A stretch of 64,000 nt of DNA from Centropus unirufus (taxonomy: Eukaryota > Chordata > Aves > Cuculiformes > Centropidae). The notes under the pieces were generated by a model. The model did no database searches. It was not told the DNA's origin and worked only from the letters and a program-made list of their open reading frames with translations. The stretch is taken from positions 1,907,022 through 1,971,021 of the forward strand of contig VYZI01000104.1 in the NCBI GenBank assembly GCA_013397695.1. The letters are read 5' to 3'. The position numbers and the translations under genes are program-made. Each line of letters opens with the position of its first letter. The first letter of the stretch is position 1. Positions 39,371 through 53,429 of this stretch are shown here, piece after piece.

Positions 39371-39722
39371 GAAAAGAAGGCTCAGCGTAGCTTTAATGAC
39401 AGACTTCCAGAACATCAGAAACAGTTATAGAGAAGATGCAAGTATTCTTTTCACAAAGACACATGGTAAGAGGACAAAAGGCAAGAGACACAAGTTGCCA
39501 TAGGAATTTCTGTCTGGAAAATGACACTCTTTGTCATAAGAAGAATTAAAGGTTTGAATAAGTTGCCTACAGAAGTGGTAGAATAACCCCTGTTGGAAAT
39601 TATTCAGGAGTTACTTGGCTTGACAGGACCCTGGATAATCTAATCTGAGGCCATGCTCTAAAGAGAAAGTTGGACTGGATGACCTCCAGAGTCCTCTTCC
39701 AAACTAGACTTTTCTATGAGTC
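39371..39722 (+). mobile_element. CR1 LINE 3' end
   Basis: Plus-strand CR1 3' region. It opens with AGAAGGCTCAG (39375-39385), continues with a degraded GACAAAAGGC...CAAGTTGC block and a GAATAAGTTGCCTACAGAAG block (CR1 form: GGAACAGGTTGCCCAGAGAG). It ends with TTGGACTGGATGACCTCCAG, CCTCTTCCAAAC and TTCTATGAG, the standard CR1 tail. 5'-truncated as usual for CR1, strongly diverged, antisense to EML6. Confidence 0.88.
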
Positions 39723-40207
39723 CAAATACTGAAATACATCAAGAAAGTATGAAGTAATCAAATGAAGAATGCATCTTGGCTAGCAGTGGTTTACTTGCAT
39801 TAGATAATTGCACGTTGATGCTGCAAAAAGAAAGCAACTCCTGTTATCATTACTAAATATGCACGGAATTGATAGGTTCACTGAGAACTTAAAATCCGTG
39901 TATAAGAGACAGAAGTTTAAAACACTCTATTCTGGGCCTTTTAAATAAATTACTTCACTAGCCTATTCATCAGGTAGTCAAAACACTTCACTGCAGCAGC
40001 CAAAAGTTGAACATTTGCTTTGATGATTTTGAGCACTATTTTTCGAAGTATGTTTTCTATTTATAAATGCCATATTAAAATTAATCTTTTCAAAACCATC
40101 CTATCAACTAGTCTTTGATTAACATGAATCCAGCAAACACAATTCTTATACAAACTAAAACTAGTTTCCAGAACACCCCATCTGACAAATAAGAATTGCT
40201 TTTTGAA

Positions 40208-40262
40208 AGAGGAAGCAAACACTCAATGAAGACAATGCAGACTGTGATTGAAAATCAGTGTT
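40208..40262 (+). repeat. Two-copy diverged repeat, copy A
   Basis: Shares with 42236-42298 a 15-base block (AGAGGAAGCAAACAC, one mismatch) and, after a spacer of two bases here versus eleven there, a 37-base block beginning AATGAAGACAATGCAGACTG with three mismatches. Same orientation, 2 kb apart. Origin unknown: ancient dispersed repeat or local duplication. Confidence 0.7.
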
Positions 40263-42235
40263 AAATGGACTTGTCAACTGTCTCCTGACAATACAATTTA
40301 TTCTCAATGACTTGGCTGTTTTGCACATTAAAGCAGCTCAAAATTTTGATGCTACTTTAAAATGACTCTAGATAGTTTAAACACTCAATGAATTATACTC
40401 TACTTCAGATCCATCCTGTTTAAGTTTGGAATAACTTTCCTGTTCAGACAAACCTTTACAGAACTATGCAGTTTTATGTAACATAATGCTATACAACAAT
40501 ATTAAAGACTTGGGCTGAGATGTGAGATAAATTTATAATCAAATTCCATAACAATGCAGATGCTGTCAGTATAGGATTAATTATCTTCAGAAATAAATGG
40601 ATGAATTTATGCTTTCTTGCTCAAAATCTGCTACAAACCCTACAGTGCAGCAGAACAAAGAATGTGGTGGGCCTTTCCTCAGGATTTATGTCAAACCTGT
40701 TGCAAACAACTGAGGGCCTCTGAGTTCATGCAATGTGGCGAAAAATCCCTCTGAAGAAAAATTATTTCCAGAAAGCTCCAAGCCTGCCCTGAAATAGGCC
40801 ATTATCTGTCAGTTGGTATTTTCTTCTTGGCTGCCTCCTTCTGCTCTGCACTGTTATTTCTCAGTGCAGAAAGAAGTGACACTTTCAAGATCCAGATAGG
40901 CTAGCAGGCATGTCGGAAAACCAGGGATCTTTTCAGCTCTCCTATAGCTCACACAGCACTAAGGACTGAGCTGTTGTCATACATCAGAGAAGAATGCAAA
41001 CACTCCTTGGGGAATTCCTCATATCACAGAACAAAATTAGTTTATTTCCTCAATTGTAGGGTCGAAAGGAGAGATACAATTCACTGTAGAGACAGAACAA
41101 TATTATCAGCAAAATAGGAAAGGGAAAGATGCTGTGGGATCCCTATTTCTGAATACGAAACATAACGAAGCCTACCCCAGAGCAGCAACAGAATAGAGAC
41201 AAGCAGTTAAGTGAAAGCAAGTGTGAGGACCTGCAGGAGCAATGGAAATACAGGAAATGAAAGGGGACTCAGGTAAAAGGAAGGGGAAAAGAATAAAGCA
41301 ACCTGCACAATCCTCACTAGAAAATGCTGTAAGAATGTGGAGGAATTTTAGAGTGAAAATTGCAGGAATATGACAGATATATTCTGCACATAATCTCCGC
41401 CCAGATTGCTTCTGAAACAGAAATACCACAACCATCATTTGAGGAAAATCAATCTCTTGATAACGAAGGCGATTGTTATTCGTTGCACAGACACAGCTCC
41501 TAACCTTTTGCTCCTCCTCTGCAAGCCTGCAGCCCCCCCAAGCAGTGAAGAGCTAGCAGGCAGATCACGCACCAGGATAACCAATTTCATTTGTCATGTG
41601 CAGGTGACAAAGGCTACAGGAGACCACTGCAGGCATATGAAACAAGTCTATCTGGGAAAACAGAGTCAACAGAGACGGGGTAGCACTGATACATGCACAC
41701 TCTGTGTATGTGTATATACATACATGTATAACAACTAATGCACACAGACATGCAATTGAATTGCTTTTTACACATGTGAAGGTCTAACTGTAATAAACTT
41801 AAATATACAAAACATTGTCACTTGTTGCAAACAACTCAAGCACAGAACATTTTTGCCCTGAAAAAATAAGAACATAAATGTTGATGGAAACATCACTGGA
41901 CAAGAACAAAGAGCGTTTTGATCTACTGGCTGGATTTTTATGTAGTTATATCTTGCTTATCCGTAGCACAGAACAGGATATGTGTATAGAAATGTTTTTA
42001 AGAGTATTTGGCAAATTAGGCCTTTTTTAGGTCTAAGCTTTTATTAACTATCCTTCTGCTTGTTTCCCTTTCTATATTTCATGTGTAGGAAGAAGGGTGA
42101 TACAGTTAGCGGTTCCAGCATTAATTTATCTTTTTGCACTGGGTTCCTACCTAGAGGAAGTCACTGCTGGCTAACTTGCTCAGCAGCAGTTTCTGAATCT
42201 GGTGGCCTGCCGCAGACAGCTACCATCTGGCTGCC

Positions 42236-42298
42236 AGAGGAAGTAAACACCTACAGTTCTGAATGAAGTCAATGCAGACTGTAATTGAAAATCACTGT
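42236..42298 (+). repeat. Two-copy diverged repeat, copy B
   Basis: Partner of the copy at 40208-40262. Blocks AGAGGAAGTAAACAC (42236-42250) and AATGAAGTCAATGCAGACTG onward (42262-42298), separated by eleven bases. Confidence 0.7.
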
Positions 42299-43590
42299 GT
42301 TGAGCTTGGCACTCATAACTGGTGTTGGCCACAAATCAAGCCGAAGTTTAATCATTTATGAAACGGATGTGCAGCTCCGCTGGGCTTAATAAAGGTCTTT
42401 GAAGCACACACATTAATAGTTGCTGGTATGCTAAAGTATATTTAAAGTGTCCTCGGAAAGCTAGGGGCATTTTTTTACTTTATTTCTGACAATTTTCCAT
42501 AACTCACTGGGGGCAGAATGGTGCCAGAAGCATAGAAGTTATAAACATTCCAGCCAGTAAAATTATTCCTCTTCTTCCTTGGAAATCACCGCTGACCTGC
42601 TCCCTGTGCTAGCGTATGTTATTCAATCTACAGTTTTATTCCACTACCTTTCAATAATGTTTGTTTGCCTGCTCAGTGCTTATTAGAAGTCTTGACAGCT
42701 CAGGCCCGTAGGGCTGTGTAAGCAACCTAGCAGAACACAGAATTTGTTTTCTACTGTGGAACTACGGAAGGGCCTATGAGTCAGGCCATATTTAAAGACT
42801 AAATTTCTTTTGACTAAGAAATTAAGACTTCTCCAATGACAGAAAAGAAGCAAAAGATAAAACCTCTTAAAACAAATTTTTGAGCAAAAATGTTTTGCCC
42901 GATAATTAAAACTAGATGCAATTTACACTAGTGCCTCTGTACACAGATGAAAATGTAGCAGATTTAATAGAGAACAGCACTGCAGCACAGCCCCACAGCA
43001 CGGTGGTCCCTCACGACACATAGCTGCTGTAACACGAAGGTCACACAGTTCTCTAAAGATTTATTTCTCTCACGCATATTTATTTCATACGCATCTTATG
43101 GATATTTCACAACTCTGAACTTCTGCCAGTGAAAAGCAATTCTAAGAGATTTTACCCAAAGCGTATTTAATGTTACTGAAAGTGCAAACAACTGTTGACA
43201 TCCTCATTAACTGGTTTTTTGAGCAAGTGATCAGGGCAGGATACACCAAACAGACCCTACTGCGTAATTCTGAAATTTCACTCCCCTATACTAGTTTTGC
43301 TCTTATGCTTTCACATATACGCATAACTTCTATCTAATTCATGATGATGATAGTAGAACTCTGCAATATCTGAAACTAGCCCCCAAAATTACATGAGTAA
43401 TAAATTAAAAAGGAGAGGGAGGAAGCTTTTAAGATACCTGAAAGATTTCTGGATAACTTTTTGGTGCATGTCCCCTTTATTTGTCTTGCTTGAAAATTAT
43501 AGGTACATAAGACTGAAAATCATAGGAGGCACTGAAAACTTATAGGCAATGAGACTGTAAAGACTTTGGCCAAAAGGCATGCAAATAAAT

Positions 43591-43635
43591 ACGTGATAAC
43601 ACATGATAACGTGTTATTTATCATGTGTTATACGT
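43591..43635. repeat. Hairpin-forming inverted repeat
   Basis: Arms ACGTGATAACACATGATAA (43591-43609) and TTATCATGTGTTATACGT (43618-43635) are reverse complements apart from one single-base gap, with an eight-base loop. ATGATAAC also recurs in direct orientation at about 43643-43651 and a diverged CTGATAAC at 43665-43672, making a cluster. Too short for a usual microRNA precursor; no terminal duplication that would prove a transposon. Confidence 0.8.
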
Positions 43636-44870
43636 GAAAATACATGATAACTCATGAGAACATGACTGATAACACAGGCCACCTCTTCATTTAAGCATTG
43701 TGATTTGACAAAAATCAGCAAGATGGAATTGAATCCATCAGTTGTAAAGAAACATGTACCAGAATTGAAGTCTAAAACAAGAGGATTAGGAAAGAGCTGT
43801 ATTTAGTCCAGCATTATATTTGTTCCCTATCCTAACGTGTTCTACATTTAGGATAGTTAAATGAACACTGTAAAATGCTTTGAAATAAAATGCATAGTAA
43901 AACATCAAGTAGATTCTTAGTCTATGATGCTGAGATAAAAACAACATAAATATAGCAGGTTAATGCAACAATTTTTCAAAACTTTGAAAACTATACACTG
44001 CTGTAAATTCAGTATTGCTCAATAGAAGCTAGGAAAATTTTCATGTTCATCTGGTATAAAGAATTGTAAAGCCAGTCTGAACACTTTGTTTGAAAACATA
44101 ATTTATACATCAGATAAAAATCTGTAGGTTAAGAAACCATGGCTACTGTCACATGTTGTAGCCTCCTTTATTTCCTCTGTTCACCCTATTTCAGTCTGAC
44201 TCTGTTGAAACACCAGATTCAACTCACAGTCAAAACAGATGACAACAACTGCACATTGCAGCTAGTAATCAAACCATTTATTTCTCTGATTCTGTCACAT
44301 ACTGAAGCTGAAACAACTGAAAATAGACTGAATGTAGCTGTGCCTTTTCTCCCAAATGCAGAGATGTGATCATAATTCAGGCAAAGAAAAATTAAGCCAG
44401 CAGCTCTAGAACTGGTGTTCACAATGAAATATCACAGCAAATATCATGCACTAATTAACTGCCCGCAGCATGATGCTGTCAATCAAGTTGTACTAGGGTT
44501 GTTGGAGATGGGTCCTATCCCTGTCAGCATGGCTGAAGATATTCTTTCCAGAGAGTGATTCAGTAATTAACTGCCTTGGGATTTCTGGGAGCTACTCCAG
44601 TTTTTGTACAGCTAATAGTCATCAGTGAATATAGCAATAACTACATAAATCACACAAAACACAATCCAAGTTAAAACATTTCAGAATCATCTGAGAAAGA
44701 GAAGAAACAGGAAGAAAATCTTGGAAACAGGACAGACAATATAGCTACAACAAAAAGGAGTCAAGAGGCAGCTACAAAAATAACAAAATATAGAAAATGT
44801 GATAAAAACAACCAAAGAAACCCAGAGAATAAGAGTCATGAAGAATTGGGAAATATTGTAGGGAACAGGA

Positions 44871-44887
44871 GAAAAAAAAAAAAAAAA
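44871..44887. repeat. Poly-A tract
   Basis: Uninterrupted run of about 16-17 A. No recognisable LINE sequence precedes it, so it is not called a retroposon tail. Confidence 0.8.
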
Positions 44888-46137
44888 GCCATAGTCATAA
44901 CCTTTCTGGATCGCTCCCACTTTAATTTCTTTTGTTCAAAAGATTTTATCTCATCCTGTGAAAATTCTCGCCTATATTCACATCTATGACAAGTTGTATG
45001 ATCTGACACAACTCTTAGGCTCTTGTTAACAAATTTACACTGGGATAATAATGCCGTTTGCATAGGCTTGCCTTCAACTGATTAGGATTTTAAGTCTAGG
45101 GAAATTGTTCTTCAAGTGCGATGAATGCATGGTGTTTCAGCTGCATCCTACTCAAGCATTCGTCTCACAATAATCCTGTCATACTTTGAGTTTAAGCACT
45201 TTAACGGAAAGAAACAGGGAAGAGCAAGAGCTTGATTCAAAAATATATCAAAGGAATGCACACTGAGCTGCGTTTGATCAGCCAGGAGCAGATGATGGCT
45301 TTTTTATTGCAGCAAATCTACAGATGTCTGCAGGAATGATAAATGTAGCAATACTACGTGTGGCTGGAGAAAAACATTGAGTTTTAGATGCCTTAGACTA
45401 CATGGAGTTTTCAGTGCTAATAAGAATGCTTTGAATACTGCCAGCTGTCATTTCTCGTTAACTCACAGAAATGTAAAGCCAAGATCAGCAATCTTTCTTC
45501 TTTTCTGAAACACGGTATTGTACATTGTATGACCATCAGATCACACTGAGGGAGATAAAGGCATTTTCCTGCAGTGGGCAAGGGATTAGATTTAAGTTTA
45601 CTTTTGTACTTTCTGAATTACAATGGTCTATATTCAGGAGGCAGCTACACCTCCATAAGCTGACAGACATCTGGATATAATGAAGGCAGAATCTTGCATA
45701 GTGCATCAGAACTGGAAGAACCCACATGAGCAAAGAACTATTAACCTTTGTTGATGGTGTTGTAGTGGAAGGCATGTGACACTGTGTAGCATTTGCTACT
45801 TATATGGATATAGTCTGGTTTTAGGACTTCTGCTAGGCAGCAATGAAGTTCTGTCAGACTTCTAAGTCAGAATGTCTACGTGTCCAAGATGCACCATGCT
45901 CTGTTGTAATCTCAAGCGGTATTTTTTGCTTCACCTGAACAGACACACCTTTCTCTGCAACGGCTGCAAAGAGGACAGAATTGTTAATGCCATTTCAGAA
46001 GTGTCAGTTGGAAGCTTGTGTTCTCCTTGGTTCTCTTATTTCCCTGCATTTCAGAAGTTAGCCAAAAGCAAAAACAGAAAGGCATTTCTGGTGTGATTGA
46101 ACAGAAAACCCTGCTCCTCATCTAGGGTACTGAAGTA

Positions 46138-46175
46138 AAAAAAAAAAAAACAAAACCAAAAAACAACAAAAATTA
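46138..46175. repeat. A-rich low-complexity tract
   Basis: A homopolymer of about 14 A followed by CAAAA/ACAAC-type sequence. No target-site duplication or upstream element recognised. Confidence 0.7.
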
Positions 46176-49100
46176 CACTGGAGTAGGAAACCCTGCAGAG
46201 CAAGTAGAAACCATAACATTGAAAGGGGTTTTAAGTCTACATTTCTAGTTATAGTGCGCTAGTGGCAAGATCATATATATTAGTTTTATAAGCACTCTTG
46301 CCAGGCTTCTGAAATTCTGTTTCACCAGCTAATTGTGTAGAACAAATATAAACACTAGTCCTAGAGATCCAAAGACTGCTTTTAACAAATACATATTATA
46401 AATCCATTTTCCCTTTTCGTAGCAATCACAAATTTTCAAGTTTCTATCTAGTAATTAATGAAAATTTTGTTTTGAGAAGTGCACTTACTAAAATAACTAT
46501 GACCACTGTTAGCTTGCTTTATACTGTCTGACACAAGTATCAAATGTCTCTTTGGCATGGGATGGATTATACAGACATTCTGTACCTCAATTACCCATTA
46601 CTATTACAAGATGCTGCTAGAGCAACATCTAGCACTAGACTTACATGCTAAATTTCTTACTTAACAGAATTTATTGCATTTCCCAGAACTCATTCTACCT
46701 ACTATATATAATAGATATATCACTAAGATATAGCCTATTAGAAAAAAAAAAAAGAGGGGGGCAACTATGTATCATATGTATCATTATTTTTAAAAAACAA
46801 AATGGATAATAATTAAGGATTAAACCAAAGCCTTGGTTTCACCCTATTCTGCTATGCTTCTGATGCAGTTATGCAGCATCATGGTAAAATTAACAAATTG
46901 CTTCAGCAATAACATACCAGTATCCTGCACGTAAAATCCAGAAAGATAAGCAGTAAAACACCAAAGAAACATATTTAGAAATTAATGCTGATGCCACTGC
47001 TTACCTTTTAGACTTCTCTCCTTTCTACCACAGACTGACAGCCATTGCAACTCAGCTGATTTCAGCTACTGTTTATTTGAAACTTGGCACGATGCTCCTA
47101 TTCACTACAAGTTAACCATGCTAAATCTGAACCACTAGGCAGGGATAATTCTGCCTTTGAATGGAAAAAATAAAAAATATTTGAGAATTTTTTTCTATTT
47201 CTTCATCAAATGAAACTTGAAAACATTTTAAGGTTTGGGGTTTTGTTTGGAAAAGCATAAACAAATACAAACACTTACCTACTCTGCTGAGCAGCTTCTG
47301 CAAGTCCAATTTAACAACTGAATTCTCCATCTAAACCAGGACTAACCACCCCTCCCTCTTCCAGCTGTGCCACATTTGTTACAAATGGACAGCCCTGGCA
47401 GGTTCAGGTGCAGGTATTTTAATGGCTATTTGCAATTTATGACTTCTTTTTTTTTTCAAGTTCAGCAGGTTAAGTAGAGGTGAAAGACCCACCTGACAAA
47501 AATGTGTGCTTATTTTGTGTTCTATAACAGAAAATCCTAACAGGACAGAGCTAGTTTTCTATGAGAAAAAGCCAAAATTGAAGTCCACATCAATTTGATA
47601 TCCCAGAATTCATTCTACAGCAAAGGTAATTTTCCCTGTGATATCTCTAGCATCTGACACACAGACATTACACTAAACAGCTCCTCTAGTAGTTAAGGTG
47701 TTCAACTTGCCACTGTCAAGGGGAGGTTTTCAGATGTCTAGGAGAAGGAAGCTCATTTTGAAGCCTTATAGTGAAATAAAATCCTTATTAATCAAAAGTC
47801 ATAAAAGGACACAATTTTAATAGAAATCTGGCTCATGGCACTGCCTGAAATTATTTAAAATGTTTCCAAATCTCAGTTGCTCAAGACGAAGAATGGTATG
47901 GAATTTGTTCCACTTGTGAAAATGCACCTAAATACAGCCAACTCGCATGCCTGAGAAAATCACCGTTAAGCTGTGTCTCTTTGCTAGTGGAATCCTCTGA
48001 AGACCCTGTATGCAGGCATCAGGGCCTCAGCTGTGATTGCTCCATCTCACACTGTTACCTTGGATGTAGGAGTTGGGAGGTTTAGAGGTGAAAATGGCTA
48101 AAGATGACAGAGTTCTTGAATCTAGCAGCAACAGAAATCTGTGGGACTACCAAACCTCAGATTTGCCTCAGAAATTAGAAGTGAGCTCAGAATTTCTCCA
48201 TGCACTACATCATTGCTACCAGTTAGACAGAAGTTTAGTCGCAAGGGATTTATCCCACCTCCTCCTAGCTCGAATTCACACAGAGGCACTACGGAGGTTA
48301 AAGGACCGTATAAGATAACAAAATATAGGAATAGTTAGCTTAGTGCCCCCCTCTTCATCACAGCAGAGGAAGCCCCCTTTCTTCCTGAGGGCAGTATGTA
48401 TAAATATATCCACTACCAACAAGAGCAGAGAGCAAATGTATTTGTGAAGGGACACCTAAAGGTGTTTGCTCACAAGCTGTAGGTTAATGGTGGCTGCACT
48501 TAGGCCATATAACCTTTGCCAACTTGAGAACCGTACCTCGAACCATTTCAATGAGCTGTCATTCTGCCAAATTTACTTGAGAGTCAAACTCGGCTAAGTT
48601 TTTGTAGCAGTTACATTTTAGAACACTTGCTAACAGGAACCACCGACATATTTCACCGTAACCCCTACAATTCCTATTAAAACTAATAAAAATGCTATAA
48701 GAACTAAAATACATTGAATACCCTTAAAAATGTTCCTTCACTCAACACATACAAAAATTGTTGAGTTTATCTGTTTCTCTTTACAGAAATCTCCAAACTA
48801 GTACGAAAATATTACATTTTGCCAGAGAAACCCCCCCCCACGGTATGTGAACTAAACCAGTTTCACTCATCTATATCTGGTGAAAGACAGAAACCCACTT
48901 CAGTCATTTTTAGACCTTACCTTTATATAGAAATGATAACCAGGAAAAAGTTGATTTTAATTTTTTTACATTATTCCTGGTTCATTGCTCACTATTAATA
49001 TGTTAAAAAAAATCTTAAAATGCTTAGTATTCACTTCCCTTTGTATAGTCACTCAAAAAATGCTTTAATTGATCCACTTTTGATTTTTTTTAACCCTTAG

Positions 49101-50992
49101 TATTTTCCTGGGATATATTGAATATTTCCTCCAAGTCATTTACTGCCATGTTATGTACTTTTAATGATTTTCTTAAAAAAAAATGAAATGAAGGAGAAAA
49201 AAGTAAATGGCTTTATTAGTTAGTTAGTACGTCAAATTCACCCTAGCTCAGTGGTCCATACAAAAGCAAACTGCCTGGGGAGTTAGAAAGTCCGTTAGCA
49301 AGTCCAATTATAGTCTTTCATCAACCCATTGTCTAACCACGTTAAAGAAAGAAGCAGTTTTGAAGGTAAATGTTAATACTAATTACACAGGCCAAAGTAA
49401 AATCCATTGGTTTTGCCTTTTGGAAGCTCACAGAAGGCTACATAATCTATAAAAGTGTGTTTTCAGGCTAAAGGGGGCACAAGCAGTGCTTTCAGATTAG
49501 AAACTGTGGTTCATCAAGACTAGAAAAATCAAATTACTACTTAGGCTTCAATGATAAAATCTCATTCTTGAGATTATAATTCCAAAAATTAGGAGTTAAT
49601 ACCAACATAGTACTTTAATTATAGTTAGAAAAAATACCCACATTTCCTCTAATCTTTGTGATAACAATTTCAAAGCATATTAAGACTATATCTGTATATA
49701 ACATCTACACAACACAGAGTTTGTACATGCAAGCTGGAATGCAGCCTGTAACTAAAAGCCCCTGGTATGTATCCTGGGTACAGCATAAACAAGATGTGGG
49801 TGCATCAGATATTCTCTATCTCTACTCTGCCATCGAGATTCACCCGCTCCTTGGCCACAGGTGACATCAGAATCTACTCCCAAATATCTCTGCCCTACAA
49901 AGGGAGGCATCATAAATTAACACTGCCAAAAGCAATGGGAATGAACAATAAGGAAGTTCAGAGAGGCTCAAGCTGTCTACTTTAAAAACAGTTAAAATAA
50001 TGTAAATTCTTGTGGCATGTGGATGATCATACTTTACAAGAGCAAGTCAAAGAACGGGATGAGTGTGCCAGTGCCATCTTCTCAAGAAGCAAGCCAAACA
50101 TATTCTTTGGCACTGCATTCATAAATGTGAAATTCCGCAAAGGAAAAGGCTAAACAGCAAAGCAAAGTAGTATGCTTCAAGCCCTGGCTACAATGCTAGG
50201 ACTATACACAGATTTCATTCTTCATTAGCTTCAGAACAGAAATTTATGACAGCAAATAGAGCCACTAGAAGTGAAATAAATTAAAATGTTGTTTTCTCTA
50301 CGATTCTTTGCACAATCATAATGTTTTAAGAGCGTATGAAAATGTAATTTAAGATTTGAATGCAATAAATCCACCAAATTCAAAATACTGTGCCTATAGG
50401 GTCTATGGGCTAGACCATATATACAGCAGACTCAGGGCAGAGCTTTTAAGATCTTGTGTTGCAAAACAGCTTCTGAGCTGATTTAGGAATTCATATCTCA
50501 TGTTGTGTTCTCAGCATAGGCAAATTGATAAAATGGGAAGCAGGCTTTTTAAGTAACAGTACATTGGAGGAATTCCCAGATTTACCATAGAAGGAATAAT
50601 GAAACGAAGTATAACGTCACCCTTTTTTTGAGTTCCATGCTAGGGATACCTAAGCTAGCTAGTTTAAAATATCTCCAGGACCATTATAGTCTGCAGTTAT
50701 AATACTACTGCAGCCCAGCCAAAAATACAGTCATCAATATTTTCTGATTACATTTCTATTTTTGAAAGCAAAAGACTGATACATCTGAGTGATGGATGAC
50801 ATATTGTCCACATCGTTCAGACTAGTTGAGAAAGAACTAGAATGTTAGTAGATGTTAATATGTGCAACATATTTTGCATAAATTTGCTGTTGTTTTTATG
50901 CAGGCAGCTGGAATAAGTAAAAAAAGATCTGTAATCACCTGCAATCACAGAATAAAAAACAATTGAAAGCCAAAGAATTATTCTATAATCAG

Positions 50993-51024
50993 GATTTCTA
51001 TATTTCTATTTTCTATATTTCTGC
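50993..51024. repeat. Imperfect TATTTC low-complexity repeat
   Basis: TTTCTATATTTCTATTTTCT and following bases repeat a TATTTC-like unit about five times. Simple-sequence DNA in intron 1. Confidence 0.7.
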
Positions 51025-53349
51025 CAAGCAGGTCCCTGAAAAGGCCAAAGTCTGCTCTCCTGAAACCTGGATATGTGACCTCGCTCAACTGGCCTGCTGC
51101 TGTCTCTTGATCAAAACAGAGTAAATCTGTATATTCTGTTACCTTATACACATTAAGAACAAGCCTAAGCATCCATTCTGGTGTAGTTCAACAGAGTTAA
51201 ACAGATTTTTCCAACAACCCTCCCCATTTTAATATCACTTCACATTTATATAGTTGGTTTAGGAAGAGGACCTTTTCACATTTTCATTTAATCTCTTTAC
51301 AGATAATACACACATTTGAGTCACATTTCCTCCTAGCCAGGCGGAAATGGCTTGCTACATATATAGATGATCTTTCTTAGGTTTCAGTTGAGTATTTTGG
51401 AAGCAATCCTCAAAAGAAATAGAGCCCTCAGCTTAAACTGTGTTCCCATATATATCTATATTAGCAAATAAACCAGTCCAGAACATGGATTCGACACTGA
51501 CCCATTATCATCTACGGTACTGAAGCAGAAGCAGTTTGGGCCCATAGTATTTGGTGCTTTCCCAAACAAAACTTGCACAAGGTTTGGAAGACAAAACACG
51601 GCACGGACACTTCCAATGATGTGGATGCTGTCACCCTCTTTTGAGGAAGAAAAACAGACAAGTATGTTGGTGCAAGCTGCACCACACAATTTGTTCTCAC
51701 GGCTGGAGAACCAAATGTCTTCACCATTTTCTTTAGAAGTAAAGAAGACATCAGTTGTCTCATGGTCCAACATACTGCTCTTGTCAGAAGGTTACAATCA
51801 ACTGAACCTCATAAATTAGCACTGAACTTTTGCAGATTTGGTGAAAAAATGCAGATTCATAACAAATCATTGTTGTACCCAAGGAGTATCATCTTGTGCT
51901 GCCTGGAAGGAACTATGACATAAATACCTAGATCAACACAGAAGAGTGAAAATAGAATAGGGAAAAAGGATGCAAGCTGAACAGAATTAAAAGAAGACAA
52001 GACAGCATGGAAACCTTCCACTTAATGGTCAAAGAATGTCTCTGAGTTAGTGAAGAGAAGAGAAGAGAGACCTCTAGCCAGCCTTTAGGGAGGTGACTAT
52101 GGGGTCAGCAGTCAAAGCAGATTGTTGCAGCTGCGTGGGAGTTTGATTGATAACTACTAAGTCATCTCCCTCAAGGCTAGCCAGAAGCACACGGTTTTAT
52201 TCACTGTGTCAGCTGAGCTCTCTTTTTACATTATAATAAACCTAAGAGAAAAAAGGAAAAAATATTAAATCAAGAGAAGTCTACTTTAACATAAATGAAG
52301 ATTTCAATTAAGAAAATTAAAGATTAAATGTCTAATAACAAAATTATGTTTGGAACTTGTGATATGCCGTCAACTTTTTCTATGAACTGAATACCTCAAG
52401 GGTTTTTTACTTTTCTCTGAAATAGCTGATCAAAGACATTTGGTAAAATTGTCAGAGTAAGATAGGTAAAATATGTAGGCACGTTGTATGAGAATTGAGT
52501 CTGCGAAGTCCCACATCAATGAGGAATCAAAGGAAAAAAAAAAATAGGAGAGGCACAAATATACACTGGTTTTCGTTCCACTGAAACTATTCCATTTGGC
52601 TTGGTGGATGCAGAAGGTATCTGGAAACAAGTTGTAGCTAACTGACTTGAAGGAGCCTGAGGAGCAACAGAAAAATAACATGTTAGAAAGAGTATGCTAA
52701 CATTCCCACAGGAATAAGCAGTATGGAAGATAACTGGAAATGACATGTGAAATGCTGTGCTGTCTCCAGAAAGAGGCAGGAGCTAGAAATCCCCTGATCC
52801 TTTGAGAAGAATGTAGTGTCTCATGCTTGTAGCTGAAATTCATGTTGAAATATAGTGAAGCTCCTCTGATTGTGATTTCTTGGTAATATGCTATTACCAA
52901 TAAAGCAGAGTTAGACAAATTGTTATTAAACCAGTAGACAAAACCACAAAGAACAAATGGTGTGACAATCACATCCTTTCTGTGACCTCAGTTTTTTTAA
53001 ATAAAAGTTTTATCATGCGCCAATGCCGAAGAAGCTCCTCCTGCCACAACCCAAGAGCTTAGTTTTTTAACTGGTAATGTTTCCCAAGAGTCTAAATTCC
53101 ATCACAACTCAAAAATCTCAGATTTGCCAATAATGAACATCTCTAGTTCCAATGGGGTGGCAGTTTTACCACCAGGACAGAGCAGAAAGTATCCAGAAGT
53201 TAAAGGAGTAATCTAGGGGTGGCGTCATCAGTGTAATTTCATTGTCAAGAGTTCTAACACTACTGATCTTTAATTAAAATATTGAACATTCATATAAAAC
53301 ATTGAGTCAACAATTCATTTGAAAGCCAAATATATACATTTTATATATC

Positions 53350-53429
53350 NNNNNNNNNNNNNNNNNNNNNNNNNNNNNNNNNNNNNNNNNNNNNNNNNNN
53401 NNNNNNNNNNNNNNNNNNNNNNNNNNNNN
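53350..53429. other. Assembly gap (80 N)
   Basis: Run of unknown bases. True length may differ from 80; nothing can be said about its content. Confidence 0.99.
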
